Of a stretch of DNA of 64,000 nt, positions 1-8,728 are shown in pieces (position 1 is the first letter of the stretch; every line of letters starts with the position of its first letter). Source of the DNA: Kiloniella laminariae (GTDB lineage Bacteria; Pseudomonadota; Alphaproteobacteria; Kiloniellales; Kiloniellaceae); assembly GCF_027214005.1 (NCBI RefSeq), contig NZ_JAPWGY010000001.1, forward strand, positions 372,001 through 436,000, in the 5' to 3' direction. The position numbers and the translations under genes are program-made. The notes under the pieces were generated by a model. The model was not told the DNA's origin, searched no databases, and was given only the letters and a program-made list of their open reading frames with translations.

Positions 1-405
1 GGGCAGTTCCAGGCCGATCTGTGGCATCAGATAAAACATGGCGATGCCGATAACAAAAGTAGAAATCAGCACCCCCAGTGTGGCCATTAAAGTGATGGCA
101 TACTTGCGCTGGAGCAGGTCATCGATATCAACATGAAGGGCCCCGGCAAAAAGCAGAAAACTGAGCATCCCTTTCATCAGGGTGTCGTGGAAATCAATCT
201 GGGCAAGCGAGAGATGAACAGCGGCCTGGATGCCGAGAGTTGGGAGCAACTGGTCAAGCAACATGACGATAATAGAAGCTGCCAGAGCGATAACCACCAG
301 GCCAATGGAGATGGGCATACGCAGCCAGCGATGATTGATATACCCAAAAAATGCGGCGAGGGTTATGGTGATGGCGGCAATATTAAACAGGGAGAGTGTC
401 TGCAT
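1..405 (-). CDS. Cation/proton antiporter, CPA1 (NhaP-like), N-terminal part
   Basis: The reverse strand is open from an ATG at 405 to the window edge, giving the first 135 residues of a membrane protein whose rest lies outside. Hydrophobic helices are visible at about residues 5-23, 31-51, 80-92 and 103-127. The segment FLLFAGALHVDIDDL (83-97) matches the LLFxAAxxxDxxxL pattern of CPA1 sodium(potassium)/proton antiporters, which exchange monovalent cations for protons across the inner membrane. The gene is divergent from dgkA, sharing a gap of about 150 bases. Assignment to the superfamily is fairly safe; the transported ion cannot be read from this fragment. Confidence 0.7.
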   Translation of the reverse strand, partial: MQTLSLFNIAAITITLAAFFGYINHRWLRMPISIGLVVIALAASIIVMLLDQLLPTLGIQAAVHLSLAQIDFHDTLMKGMLSFLLFAGALHVDIDDLLQRKYAITLMATLGVLISTFVIGIAMFYLMPQIGLELP

Positions 406-556
406 CGTGGGTATGGAAATCCGGAAAATCAGGTAGAGGAAATCGGGTTAGAGCTTATAGCAGAAGTTTTTCCTGTGCAGAAGCTTTGGCTGGACAGGGT
501 TCGTGTTTCCACCTATCTGGTTTGACATAACAGATAACACAATCGGGAACCGGGAT

Positions 557-922
557 ATGGCTATTACAGACTTTGCAGCGATCGGGCGCGCTTTTCGGGT
601 CAGTTGTAAAGGGCTCTCGCATTGTCTTCGGCACGAACGGGCGGTTCAGCAGGAGGCCGTCTTGTTTATTCTGTTGACACTGGTTGCAGCTTTTCTGGCA
701 GAGAGCGCCTGGCACTGGTTGCTGTTAACGGCTCCGTTGATTCTGATACTGATTGTTGAAGTTCTTAATACGGGGCTTGAAGCTGCAATTGATCGTATTG
801 GTCCAGAGCATCATGAGCTTTCTGGATTGGCCAAGGATTGTGGTTCAGCTGCTGTCTTGCTTTCCATGCTGCTGGCGGGTCTGGTTTGGGGCGTTTTCCT
901 GTTCGAGCGTTTTTTCAGGTGA
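557..922 (+). CDS. dgkA: Diacylglycerol kinase, prokaryotic DgkA type
   Basis: This 121-residue protein is the size of E. coli DgkA, the small inner-membrane kinase that phosphorylates diacylglycerol to phosphatidic acid with ATP and so recycles diacylglycerol released from phospholipid headgroup transfer. Family residues are present: E27 and E33 in the N-terminal amphipathic region, the EVLNTGLEAAIDR motif with E68, N71 and E75, and the AKD motif at 92-94. Three transmembrane helices lie near 35-48, 53-70 and 97-118. The reading frame opens further upstream, but the ATG at 557 follows a purine-rich GGGAAC element and gives the canonical length. It converges on the ABC importer operon with only 32 bases between them. 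Confidence 0.93.
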   Translation: MAITDFAAIGRAFRVSCKGLSHCLRHERAVQQEAVLFILLTLVAAFLAESAWHWLLLTAPLILILIVEVLNTGLEAAIDRIGPEHHELSGLAKDCGSAAVLLSMLLAGLVWGVFLFERFFR

Positions 923-954
923 GCTTGTCAATACTGCGGGGTTGGCTCTTTTGC

Positions 955-1950
955 TCAGGCGAGTGTAGCAGCATGGTGGCAGGCGATCTCTCCATGTCCT
1001 TCGAATTTTTTTAACAGCGGTTTCTCCTGACGACAGATTTCTGTGGCGTGGGGGCAGCGACCATGGAACGCACAGCCAGGCGGGATGTTCATCGGGCTTG
1101 GCAATTCTCCGCTGAGAGGCGGTATGCTGGTCTTGTGATCGGGATCGATCGAGGGAGCCGCATTGAGCAGGGCGCGGGAATAGGGATGGACAGGGCTGGA
1201 GAAGACACTGTCAGAGGCACCAATCTCGACAATGGAACCAAGGTAAATTACCGCCACCCGATGTGACACATGCCGGACCAGCCGAAGGTCGTGGGCAACA
1301 AACAGGATCGTCAGACCCAGGCGATCCTGAAGATCCAGCAAGAGGTTGACCACCTGCGCCTGCACCGAGACATCCAGCGCGGAGACCAGTTCATCGGCGA
1401 TCAGGATTTCCGGTTCAACACTCAACGCCCGGGCGATAGCAACACGTTGGCGTTGTCCCCCGGAAAACTCGTGAGGCAGCTTTCCAGCCGCATCACGGGG
1501 AAGGGAGACAAGATCAAGCAATTCGTCGATCCTGTCCGGGATTTCGGCTTCCGGGCGCATCTTATGAACGGAAAGTGCTTCGTGTAGAACCTGACCGACG
1601 GTCATACGGGGGTTCAGCGATGAATAGGGGTCCTGAAACATCATCTGGACACGGCGGTTGTAGTCACGTTGCTCTGCTCTGGTTTTATGAGAGACGTTCT
1701 GGTTATCAAACAGAATTTCCCCGCCTTGAGGAGGGTACAGTCCGACAAGACAGCGGGCCAATGTTGACTTGCCACAGCCGGATTCACCGACAACACCAAG
1801 AGTTTCTCCCCGTTCAAGATGGAGGTCGATGCCGTTGAGGACCTTGATAAAGCGGGGTGCACGGCGCAACAACAGATCGACAAGTGGCGGATTTGTCTTG
1901 AAGTGATGGGTCAGGTTTTTGACCTGAAGCAGAGGCTGGGTGTCAGTCAC
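955..1950 (-). CDS. Peptide/nickel-type ABC importer ATPase 2 (DppF/OppF family)
   Basis: This is the second ATPase of a dipeptide/oligopeptide/nickel-type importer and powers uptake at the cytoplasmic face. Walker A GESGCGKST is at residues 55-63, the signature FSGGQ at 162-166, Walker B ILIADE at 182-187 and the switch histidine at 220. The C-terminal oligo_HPY region carries a CxxxGRCPxAxxxC cysteine motif typical of this subfamily. The usual Pro after the catalytic Glu (DEPxSALD) is Leu here (DELVSALD). The GTG start overlaps the TGA of the upstream ATPase gene (GTGA), so the two are translationally coupled. It is the last gene of the five-gene operon. Substrate is unknown; at 331 residues it has family-typical length. 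Confidence 0.93.
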   Translation of the reverse strand: MTDTQPLLQVKNLTHHFKTNPPLVDLLLRRAPRFIKVLNGIDLHLERGETLGVVGESGCGKSTLARCLVGLYPPQGGEILFDNQNVSHKTRAEQRDYNRRVQMMFQDPYSSLNPRMTVGQVLHEALSVHKMRPEAEIPDRIDELLDLVSLPRDAAGKLPHEFSGGQRQRVAIARALSVEPEILIADELVSALDVSVQAQVVNLLLDLQDRLGLTILFVAHDLRLVRHVSHRVAVIYLGSIVEIGASDSVFSSPVHPYSRALLNAAPSIDPDHKTSIPPLSGELPSPMNIPPGCAFHGRCPHATEICRQEKPLLKKFEGHGEIACHHAATLA

Positions 1951-3014
1951 TGTGAATTTCCCGACAGAAAATTTTGTGGGTTAAAGCAGGCCAGAGCGAC
2001 TTTTTCACTGGTCTGGAGAAGATCAGGTTTTTCTTCTGAGCAACGAGGTGTTGCCGCAAGACAGCGTGGCGCAAAGCAGCAGCCAGAGGGACGGTTGCCC
2101 AACCCGGGGGGAATTCCGGGGAGAGAATAGAGTTCGCTGCGCGGAGGTACATTTTCGGGTACAGAACGCAACAGGCCAATCGAATAGGGGTGCCGGGGAT
2201 TGCGCAGGATATTTCGCACCGGGCCAACTTCGACCAGTCTTCCCCCATACATAACAGCGATGCGATCACAGGTCTGTGCCGCGACGCCAAGATCGTGGGT
2301 GACCATGATGACAGACATGCCCATTTCGCGAGAGAGCGCGAGGATGAGATCAAGGATCTGCTGCTGGATCGTCACATCCAGGGCGGTGGTCGGTTCATCT
2401 GCCAGCAGAAGTTCCGGTTCCGAGGCCAGGGCTATGGCGATCATGACACGTTGGCGCATTCCGCCTGAGAATTGATGCGGATAGTCACCAAGGCGTGCTG
2501 CGGCAGAGGGAATGCCGACCAGATCCAAAAGCTCGATGGCTTTTTTCTTGCGCTCTGTCCGATCGAGCTTTGTGTGGGCTTTGAGGTTTTCGGTAATTTG
2601 CAGACCGACAGTCAAAAGAGGGTTGAGTGAAGACATTGGCTCCTGAAAGATCATCGCGATTTCCCGGCCGCGAATTTTCTGTAATGCCCGGTTGGTGAGG
2701 GTGTTCAGATCTTGTTTTTTCCAGAGAATTTCTCCCTCAACCTGGCCATAACGCTTGGTCAGGCCGAGGATAGAGCGCAGAGTGATGCTTTTTCCTGACC
2801 CGCTTTCGCCGACAAGCCCGAGAATTTCACCGGGCTTTACCGCAAAGGATACCTTGTCAATCGCCAGCAGACTGGATTGACCATGACCAAAAGACATGGA
2901 GAGATTGCGAACTTCGAGCAACCCGGGGGGATTGGCACTTTCCGGGTCGGTTGCTGCCGCTCCGTTTTGTGTCTGCCCGGCCCCTGTGGCTGGGTCTGAT
3001 GAATAGTGGCGCAT
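1947..3014 (-). CDS. Peptide/nickel-type ABC importer ATPase 1 (DppD/OppD family)
   Basis: This 355-residue protein is the first ATPase of the importer. It shows Walker A GESGSGKS near 69-76, the signature FSGGMRQR, Walker [13 protein letters not shown] and a C-terminal cysteine-containing oligo_HPY region. The open frame extends 26 codons further upstream, but the ATG at 3014 has AGAGG directly in front (inside the end of the permease gene) and removes an implausible extension. An unusual stretch of about 30 residues rich in Ala, Asn and Gln precedes the ABC domain. The gene starts one base past the permease stop and its own stop overlaps the next ATPase start. Confidence 0.93.
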   Translation of the reverse strand: MRHYSSDPATGAGQTQNGAAATDPESANPPGLLEVRNLSMSFGHGQSSLLAIDKVSFAVKPGEILGLVGESGSGKSITLRSILGLTKRYGQVEGEILWKKQDLNTLTNRALQKIRGREIAMIFQEPMSSLNPLLTVGLQITENLKAHTKLDRTERKKKAIELLDLVGIPSAAARLGDYPHQFSGGMRQRVMIAIALASEPELLLADEPTTALDVTIQQQILDLILALSREMGMSVIMVTHDLGVAAQTCDRIAVMYGGRLVEVGPVRNILRNPRHPYSIGLLRSVPENVPPRSELYSLPGIPPGLGNRPSGCCFAPRCLAATPRCSEEKPDLLQTSEKVALACFNPQNFLSGNSQ

Positions 3015-3015
3015 G

Positions 3016-3873
3016 TTATCCTCTTGGTCTGAGCAGATCGGCGATGCCGTCACCAACCAGCGAGAAGCCAAATCCGGTAATGACAATGGCAATGCCAGGC
3101 ATCAGGCTGAGCCACCATGCCGTGGTAATAAAGTTCCTGCCTTCGGCAATCAGTACGCCCCATTCCGCTTCTGGTGGCTGGGCGCCAAGACCCAGATACC
3201 CCAGAGAGGACCCAAGCAGAATGGCAAGAGCCATATCGGTCATCCAATAGACGATGACAGGGGTAATGGCGTTGGGCAGGAGGTGGCGGAAAATAATCCG
3301 GCTGTCAGAATACCCCATAACCTTGCCGGCAGAGGCATAGTCATTGGCCATCTGTGCCATGATTTCCGCCCGCATCAACCGGGCATAATAAACCCAGCCG
3401 ACAAGGGTAATGGCGATGTACATATTGATCAGGCCAGGGCCGAGCACGGCGACAACGGCGATAACGAGCACAAGAAAGGGAAAGGTGATGATGGCATCAA
3501 CACACCGTCCGAAAATGATATCGGCAACTCCGCGGTAATAGCCGACAACCGCCCCGACCAAAACGCCAGTGATCAATGAGAAGATCGTGGCGAGAAAGGC
3601 CATCTGCATGTTAACCGAATAGGCCCAGATCACTCTTGAAAGGGTATCGCGACCCAGATTGTCTGTGCCAAAGAGGTGTAGGGCTGTCGGCGGTGACTGG
3701 AGGGCTGTGAAATCAAATACATTGGGGTCATAGGGGGCAAAGAAAGCGGGAAACGTCGCCAGTATCAGAGAAAATCCGAGAATGGTCAGTCCGGCGATAA
3801 AACCGGGTTGTAACCCTTGAAGACGTTTGAAAAAGCTGAAGCGTTTTTTTCGGGCAAGTGATGCATCTGTCAT
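3016..3873 (-). CDS. ABC importer permease 2 (DppC/OppC family)
   Basis: This inner-membrane permease of 285 residues has about six transmembrane helices. The motif HLFGTDNLGRDTLSRV after the first helix is typical of OppC/DppC permeases. The cytoplasmic EAA loop reads YASAGKVMGYSDSRIIFRHL and contacts the ATPases. The C-terminus GDGIADLLRPR is also canonical. It pairs with the upstream permease to form the channel; its ATG overlaps the upstream TGA (ATGA), which indicates translational coupling. An N-terminal cytoplasmic basic stretch (ARKKRFSFFKR) fits the positive-inside rule. Confidence 0.94.
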   Translation of the reverse strand: MTDASLARKKRFSFFKRLQGLQPGFIAGLTILGFSLILATFPAFFAPYDPNVFDFTALQSPPTALHLFGTDNLGRDTLSRVIWAYSVNMQMAFLATIFSLITGVLVGAVVGYYRGVADIIFGRCVDAIITFPFLVLVIAVVAVLGPGLINMYIAITLVGWVYYARLMRAEIMAQMANDYASAGKVMGYSDSRIIFRHLLPNAITPVIVYWMTDMALAILLGSSLGYLGLGAQPPEAEWGVLIAEGRNFITTAWWLSLMPGIAIVITGFGFSLVGDGIADLLRPRG

Positions 3874-4811
3874 GATGGGCGAAGCCTTGGGTCCAGCCAG
3901 GACTGGATCATGTCTGTGAGAAGAAAAACAAGCGATACCAGTACAGCAAAGGTCAGGGTCAGCCCCTGGATGAGGGGATAGTCGCGGGCAAAGATGGCAT
4001 CCAGCATCAGCCGACCAACACCGGGGACAGCAAAAACCGTTTCTGTTACCAGGGTGCCACTCATGAGATTGCCAATAGAGAGACCAAGTAATGTCACGGT
4101 TGAGACGAGGGCATTCCGAAGCACATGACGGCGAAGGATCAGTCCTTCAGACAGGCCTTTGGCCCGGGCAAACTGGACATACTCTGCATCAATGACCTCA
4201 ATGATCGAAGAGCGCAGGTTGCGCATGATGATCGCGGAGGTATAGAGGGCGACGGTCAGAGCAGGCAGGAGCAAGTGATACATGTGCTGCCAGAAAGTCT
4301 GACCATAGCCTCCGACCGGAAACCAGCGCAGGAACGCGGCCAGAAAAGTAAGAAGCAGCAGGCCGATATAAAAGACCGGCGTAGAGAGGCCGACCTGGAA
4401 CAGTCCACGAATTATGATGTCTGCCCGCTGGTTTTTGTTCAGGGCAGCAATTGCGGCTAGCGGCCCAGCAATCAGAAGGGAAAAAAGCACGGCATAAAGT
4501 GTGAGGAACACAGTGACAGGCAGACGTTCCAGTATCACGGTTGCAACGGGAGCCTTGAGCAGGATTGACTGCCCGAGATCTCCTGTGAGGACATTGCGAA
4601 CGAAATAGAAAAACTGGGTCCAGAGTGGTTCATTCAGGCCAAGGCGCTGTCGCAAGGCCTCGAGCTGGGCTTCTGTTGCTTTGGCATCGGCCATGGCGAT
4701 AGCTGGATCACCGGGCAACAGCCGGACCAGCAGAAAAATGATGACCATCACCAGAATAAAGGTGGGAATCATCTGTAACAGACGCGACAAGAGATAGGTG
4801 ATTGAAGACAC
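3870..4811 (-). CDS. ABC importer permease 1 (DppB/OppB family)
   Basis: This 313-residue permease begins with a transmembrane helix followed by the RLLPGDPA motif typical of DppB/OppB. It carries the EAA loop YVQFARAKGLSEGLILRRH and ends with LTDMIQSWLDPRLR, a family-typical tail. It forms the heterodimeric membrane channel with the next gene. The annotated start is GTG at 4811 with no strong ribosome binding site, so the exact N-terminus is uncertain. Between it and the solute-binding protein gene lies a 174-base gap holding a perfect 12-base-arm hairpin (4839-4883), which may set lower permease than binding-protein expression. Confidence 0.93.
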   Translation of the reverse strand: MSSITYLLSRLLQMIPTFILVMVIIFLLVRLLPGDPAIAMADAKATEAQLEALRQRLGLNEPLWTQFFYFVRNVLTGDLGQSILLKAPVATVILERLPVTVFLTLYAVLFSLLIAGPLAAIAALNKNQRADIIIRGLFQVGLSTPVFYIGLLLLTFLAAFLRWFPVGGYGQTFWQHMYHLLLPALTVALYTSAIIMRNLRSSIIEVIDAEYVQFARAKGLSEGLILRRHVLRNALVSTVTLLGLSIGNLMSGTLVTETVFAVPGVGRLMLDAIFARDYPLIQGLTLTFAVLVSLVFLLTDMIQSWLDPRLRPS

Positions 4812-4838
4812 AGTTTTGTCTCGCAGTGCAGGCAGGTG

Positions 4839-4883
4839 CCCGTTCTGAAGTGGTCCGGAAAATGGGCCTTTCTTCAGAACGGG
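4839..4883 (-). promoter_or_regulatory. Intra-operon hairpin between binding protein and permease genes
   Basis: Perfect inverted repeat CCCGTTCTGAAG (4839-4850) and CTTCAGAACGGG (4872-4883) with a 21-base loop. It sits after the solute-binding protein gene and before the permease genes on the reverse strand, and no U-tract follows it. By analogy with other binding-protein-dependent importers it may protect the upstream mRNA from exonucleases or partly terminate transcription, giving an excess of binding protein. That role is inferred. Confidence 0.65.
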
Positions 4884-4985
4884 AAGTCACCCTGTTGAGA
4901 GTCAGAGGGAAGGATCACTCGTTCTGATCCCTGACGTTTGGGTTCAGATCAATCATTGACCGATCTGGCAGAGATCACAGCCTGA

Positions 4986-6566
4986 TCACTGTTCTATCCA
5001 GGTGGACGAGAACTCGTTGCTTCCCAGTGGTGTCTGGACGTAACCCTTTACTGCATTGCCCAAAGCAACGGCAAAAGGTGTCTCGTACATGAAAATCAAA
5101 GGTGCTTCTTCGGCGTAGAGCGTTTGCATTTTTGCGTATTGTTCGGCGCGTTTTTCCAGATTGGTTTCCTTGTTCGAAGCCTCATAGAGACTGTTGAATT
5201 CGGCGTTGTTCCAGTCTGTACCAACTGCTTTTCGCGTCGGGTAATAGCCGAGCCATCCCGCGACCTGGGCAGGGTCGTTGACATCATTGACCCAGCCATA
5301 GGTATGGATATCGAACTCGCCCGAACGGTTTTTAGCACCCCGGGTGGCGCCATCAACCTGTTCGACTGAAAGCTTGATCCCGATCTGGGACCACATCTGC
5401 TGCAAGGCGGTAAAGATGATGGCGTCATCGGCCGATCCTGCCAGAGTGGTCAGGGAAATTTCTGTTCCCGGCTTGATCCCGGCTTTGGCTGCCAGGGCCT
5501 TTGCTTTCTCAAGGTCGTATTTGTAGAGCGGCTCGGTTCCGGTTGCCAGCTGGGTCGTCGAGGCCATCAGACCGGAAGTCATCGGTTTCCCGGCACCGTG
5601 CAGGATCAACTGGATCAGAGCCTCTTTGTTGGTGGCATAGTTGAGCGCCTGACGAGCTTCTTTACTGGCAAGAATATTATCCTCACCGTCTGCAGTTTTT
5701 TCCCGGGTATTGATCGGGCTGTAGATAATCCGGGTTGAGGGGAACAGCTCCATATTGATGTTTGAATCTGCCTTGAGTTCGGCTACCCGGGCAAAAGGAA
5801 TGAATTCGGCAGCATCTACTTCGCCGGCCTGGAGCTTCAGGATGCGGGTTGCATCATCGGGAATGACAAGAAAATCAATGGCATCAAGGTAAGGCAACGG
5901 CTGGCCGTCTTCGCCCTGACGCCAGTAGTGCCTGTTGGCAACAAAGTTCATTGAGGCGCCCCGTTGATGATCCTTGAGGACAAAGGGTCCTGAACCCACT
6001 GGTGCTGATATACTCAGTGCTTGGGCTTTTTCCTGATCTGTCGTGCCGCTTGCTGTATCAAAGGCATCTTTCGAGACAATCGCGGTGTTGAAGGTTGCCA
6101 GCATAAGAATGATGGTGGGGTCGGGATTTTTTAAAGTGATGGTTATGTCCCGATCATTCGCGGTGACACTTTCGATGGAGCCGAGAAGCCCTGCCCAGGG
6201 ACCAAGGTCCGGATTTCTGGCCCGTTCCAGGGAAAAGATTACATCCTGTGCCTCGATGTCGGAACCGTCAGAAAACCGAATTCCTTCACGCAAGGTCATC
6301 TTCAATTCAAGCCCGTCACTGGACAAGCTGTAGGAAGACGCAAGTCCGGGAACGACTGTTTTTCCATCGGCTTCGGTCCGCAACAGGGTGTCATAAAGAT
6401 TGGACACCATCCAGATATCGGGGTTTCGGTCGGCATAGATCGGGTCAATCAGGGTTGAGTCATCGTAGCGGGCAAAGGTCAGGGTGCCGCCACGTTCGAC
6501 CGCTTGAGCCGGAGTCATGGCTGTGACTGAAAGTGCCGCAACAGCAGCAAACAGTACATTCTTCAT
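4986..6566 (-). CDS. ABC importer solute-binding protein, family 5 (DppA/OppA type)
   Basis: This 526-residue periplasmic protein has a clear signal peptide ending at AQA (residues 21-23) before VERGGTLTFARYDD. Its length and motifs such as WMVSNLYDTLLR, the central YWR and VNDVNDPAQV fit SBP_bac_5, which binds peptides, nickel chelates, opines or glycosides and delivers them to the permeases. A strong GGAGGCG ribosome binding site lies in front of the ATG. It is the first gene of the reverse-strand operon 6566-955. The upstream gap contains two long palindromes (6662-6692, 6707-6730) that probably bind a regulator. The ligand cannot be assigned from sequence alone. Confidence 0.93.
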   Translation of the reverse strand: MKNVLFAAVAALSVTAMTPAQAVERGGTLTFARYDDSTLIDPIYADRNPDIWMVSNLYDTLLRTEADGKTVVPGLASSYSLSSDGLELKMTLREGIRFSDGSDIEAQDVIFSLERARNPDLGPWAGLLGSIESVTANDRDITITLKNPDPTIILMLATFNTAIVSKDAFDTASGTTDQEKAQALSISAPVGSGPFVLKDHQRGASMNFVANRHYWRQGEDGQPLPYLDAIDFLVIPDDATRILKLQAGEVDAAEFIPFARVAELKADSNINMELFPSTRIIYSPINTREKTADGEDNILASKEARQALNYATNKEALIQLILHGAGKPMTSGLMASTTQLATGTEPLYKYDLEKAKALAAKAGIKPGTEISLTTLAGSADDAIIFTALQQMWSQIGIKLSVEQVDGATRGAKNRSGEFDIHTYGWVNDVNDPAQVAGWLGYYPTRKAVGTDWNNAEFNSLYEASNKETNLEKRAEQYAKMQTLYAEEAPLIFMYETPFAVALGNAVKGYVQTPLGSNEFSSTWIEQ

Positions 6567-6661
6567 AGTAGTCGCCTCCCAGGGCTTCTTGGCTATTTAT
6601 TTGTTTTGTTTTGATAAAAAGCAAAGTTTGCGGAATTGTCCGTTCTCATTTTGCTGTATTA

Positions 6662-6692
6662 TTGCATATTGGATATCGTATCCAATATGCAA
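6662..6692. promoter_or_regulatory. 31-base perfect palindrome, probable operator of the importer operon
   Basis: Arms TTGCATATTGGATA (6662-6675) and TATCCAATATGCAA (6679-6692) are exact reverse complements around a 3-base centre TCG. It lies 96-126 bases upstream of the solute-binding protein start. The ATTGGATA/TATCCAAT core resembles operators of GntR-family (FCD) repressors, but no GntR repressor of that type is encoded nearby, so the regulator is unknown. Confidence 0.75.
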
Positions 6693-6706
6693 AGAAGTGT
6701 GACGTA

Positions 6707-6730
6707 TTTATAATTGCTGTCAATTATAAA
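6707..6730. promoter_or_regulatory. Second palindrome upstream of the importer operon
   Basis: Arms TTTATAATTG (6707-6716) and CAATTATAAA (6721-6730) are exact reverse complements around CTGT. It lies 14 bases beyond the 31-base palindrome on the distal side. It could be a second operator or contain a TATAAT-like promoter element; which one is not decidable here. Confidence 0.5.
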
Positions 6731-6964
6731 TTTATCCCGGGAGGTAAATTGCAGGTTGAAAGTGTAAGCGGTCTGGTTTGAAAAGCTGCAGGAACAGGGG
6801 CTTGTGACTTGCCCGCAGCTTTTCGATTAATTGTATGCAGGCCATAAAAATTAAAGCGGTAAAATCAGAGCGGTAAATCAAGTATGGAAGGCGTGGCGAT
6901 TCCCCTTTCTGGCCAATAGAAAAAGCCAGGTTCCGGGAAAGCCAGGTTTCGGAAGAGAGAAAGA

Positions 6965-7465
6965 TTACCGCAACAAACCCAAATTGCCGGTGAAGCGGTT
7001 GACCAGCTTTTTACTGCCCATCAAGGCAATGCCGTGATAGGCGAGTTCAGATGTCGGCGTGGTGACAAGCACCTGGGCGTACTCATCATAATTGCGGGTT
7101 GTGCTGGTTGCATTGATCACATCCACGACCGTCAGGTCAGATTGACAAACCCTGAGTTTCTCGCGCAAGGCGAGCAGAGAGCTTTTTGTGCCCTTGAGGA
7201 TGGGAACGGGCAGGGTTGTGATGCCCAGATGAGAACTGCCTTCCCGGTCGGGCAGATCAGGACCGATTATTTCTGGATGCTGTCTGCCCAGCGACAGTGC
7301 CAGAACGGCTGCAGTATTGGCGATAACCCCCAGCGGCAGTTCCTGATCGATCACCAGAACACATTTTCTGTCAGCTTTCTCAGAAGAGAGGGTTTCAGGA
7401 CTGAGCGGGAGGATTCCTGGGGCGGGGCCGTTTTCAAACTGTTTGGGTTCTTCTGGTTGTTCCAT
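6965..7465 (-). CDS. DUF2000 family protein
   Basis: This 166-residue protein contains the DUF2000 core from about residue 33: KCVLVIDQELPLGVIANTAA, the LALSLG turn, and a later PTSELAYHGIALMGSKKLVN stretch. DUF2000 proteins are small cytoplasmic proteins of unknown biochemical function related to the peptidyl-tRNA hydrolase PTH2 fold. The first 30 residues are Pro/Glu-rich and probably disordered. The gene is divergent from a LysR-type regulator with a 122-base gap, and such pairs are often regulator and target. The ribosome binding site is weak, so the start is not certain. Confidence 0.75.
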   Translation of the reverse strand: MEQPEEPKQFENGPAPGILPLSPETLSSEKADRKCVLVIDQELPLGVIANTAAVLALSLGRQHPEIIGPDLPDREGSSHLGITTLPVPILKGTKSSLLALREKLRVCQSDLTVVDVINATSTTRNYDEYAQVLVTTPTSELAYHGIALMGSKKLVNRFTGNLGLLR

Positions 7466-7551
7466 GGGACGGTCTTTCTGTTTTTTTGCTTCTGGCCTGG
7501 AGGATAGGGGCCGGAAACAAGCTAGCCTTCGTTTGTGAAGTTGATAATATG

Positions 7552-7573
7552 GAACAGATGCATTTAACTGTTC
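7552..7573. promoter_or_regulatory. Dyad in the DUF2000/LysR divergent promoter
   Basis: GAACAG (7552-7557) and CTGTTC (7568-7573) form a perfect 6-base inverted repeat with a 10-base spacer, lying 15 bases before the LysR start in the divergent gap. LysR-type proteins often bind such interrupted dyads to repress their own gene and activate the divergent one. Binding is inferred. Confidence 0.4.
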
Positions 7574-7587
7574 TGAAAAGATAACTA

Positions 7588-8487
7588 ATGATTGATGATC
7601 TTCGTGCCATGGCGGTTTTTGCCAAAACGGTAGAAACGGGTTCGTTCCGGGCCGCGGCGAAGCTGCTGGGGCTTTCTCCTTCTGTTGTCAGCCACCATGT
7701 TTCCCAGCTTGAAGCCCGTTTGGGCGTGGCACTGCTTTATCGTTCGACACGCCGCCTGTCCCTTACTTCGGAAGGGGAGAAGATGTTCGAGGCAAGCAGG
7801 GAAATGATGACAGCAGCAGAAAGTGGTCTGGACGCAGTAGCTGGTAGTGCAAGTGAAGCATCAGGTAAATTGACCATCACCTTACCGGCAGGTTTTATCG
7901 GGGGGCCTCTGGTTGATGATCTGGCTGCCTTTGCTCTGGCTTTTCCCAGGGTCGAACTGGCCATCAGTTTTACTGATCATCAACAGGATCTGATCCGGGA
8001 GGGTATTGATCTGGCTGTTCGTGCCGGCACGTTGCAGGACAGCAGTCTGAAATCGAAAAAGCTTTTTGACCTTGGGCGAAAGCTGGTGGGCTCAAGGGAG
8101 TATTGTGCGGGAAGATCCCTGCCGAAACAGCCATCGGATCTGCTGGGGTGGAATTATATTGGCCTGCGGATGCGCCCGAACAACAAACTCCTGATTGATA
8201 GCAGCGGCAACCACGAACGAATTGATTATGTGCCGCGGATTGTTGTGGATGATATCCATGCGGTTTGCCAGTTCACGCTTGCTGGATTGGGCTTGTCATC
8301 TCCTCCGGATTATCTGGTGGATCAGGAACTGAGCAGGGGAACTCTTGTAGAGGTATTACCAGCCTGGAGGGTTGAAAATCTGCCTGTTTATGCGATCTGG
8401 CCACCCAATGCACCGCGGACCAGTCTGACATTCCGCTGTGTGGCATTTTTGGAAGAAAGGGTCAAGGAAAGGGGCCGGAGCGATTAG
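7588..8487 (+). CDS. LysR-family transcriptional regulator
   Basis: This 299-residue regulator has an N-terminal winged helix-turn-helix (about 1-60) with ETGSFRAAAKLLGLSPSVVS and the HVSQLEARLGVALLYRSTRRL wing typical of LysR proteins of the CrgA/AaeR branch. A LysR substrate-binding domain follows at about 90-295. It probably controls the divergent DUF2000 gene and itself through the gap 7466-7587. The ATG at 7588 gives the standard LysR N-terminus MIDDLRAMAVF. The inducer is unknown. Confidence 0.93.
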   Translation: MIDDLRAMAVFAKTVETGSFRAAAKLLGLSPSVVSHHVSQLEARLGVALLYRSTRRLSLTSEGEKMFEASREMMTAAESGLDAVAGSASEASGKLTITLPAGFIGGPLVDDLAAFALAFPRVELAISFTDHQQDLIREGIDLAVRAGTLQDSSLKSKKLFDLGRKLVGSREYCAGRSLPKQPSDLLGWNYIGLRMRPNNKLLIDSSGNHERIDYVPRIVVDDIHAVCQFTLAGLGLSSPPDYLVDQELSRGTLVEVLPAWRVENLPVYAIWPPNAPRTSLTFRCVAFLEERVKERGRSD

Positions 8488-8546
8488 AAAGTTTTTGGGA
8501 ATGCTTGTTCCGCTGTTGTTCCCTGAGTTTTGCCAAGCATCGTTTT

Positions 8547-8582
8547 ATGCCAGAAAGTTATGCTAGAAAGTTATGCCAGAAA
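8547..8582. repeat. 13-base tandem repeat, 2.8 copies
   Basis: The unit ATGCCAGAAAGTT occurs at 8547-8559, with one mismatch at 8560-8572, and partially at 8573-8582. It lies in the 241-base gap between the LysR gene and the next plus-strand gene. No coding or hairpin role is apparent. Confidence 0.8.
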
Positions 8583-8728
8583 CAGCAGGACAGCTACTGC
8601 GGAAGCACGCAATCTGGGGTGGTGAAACAGGATAAAGAAAGAAATGTCATCAATTTTGTGTAATTTAATAAGGATTGTTCTGGTAGGCTAGCTTGTCCTG
8701 CCAGCAAAGAATGTAGGGATTCGAACGC

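Larger units (their letters stand above)
6567..6964. other. Intergenic region: importer promoter, palindromes, tandem duplications
   Basis: No gene is visible here. The part near the importer start is AT-rich and contains two palindromes listed separately. The distal part contains two back-to-back direct duplications: a 14-base unit AGCGGTAAAATCAG at 6855-6868 and 6869-6882, and a 16-base unit AAAGCCAGGTTCCGGG at 6922-6937 and 6938-6953, each with one or two mismatches. Confidence 0.7.
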
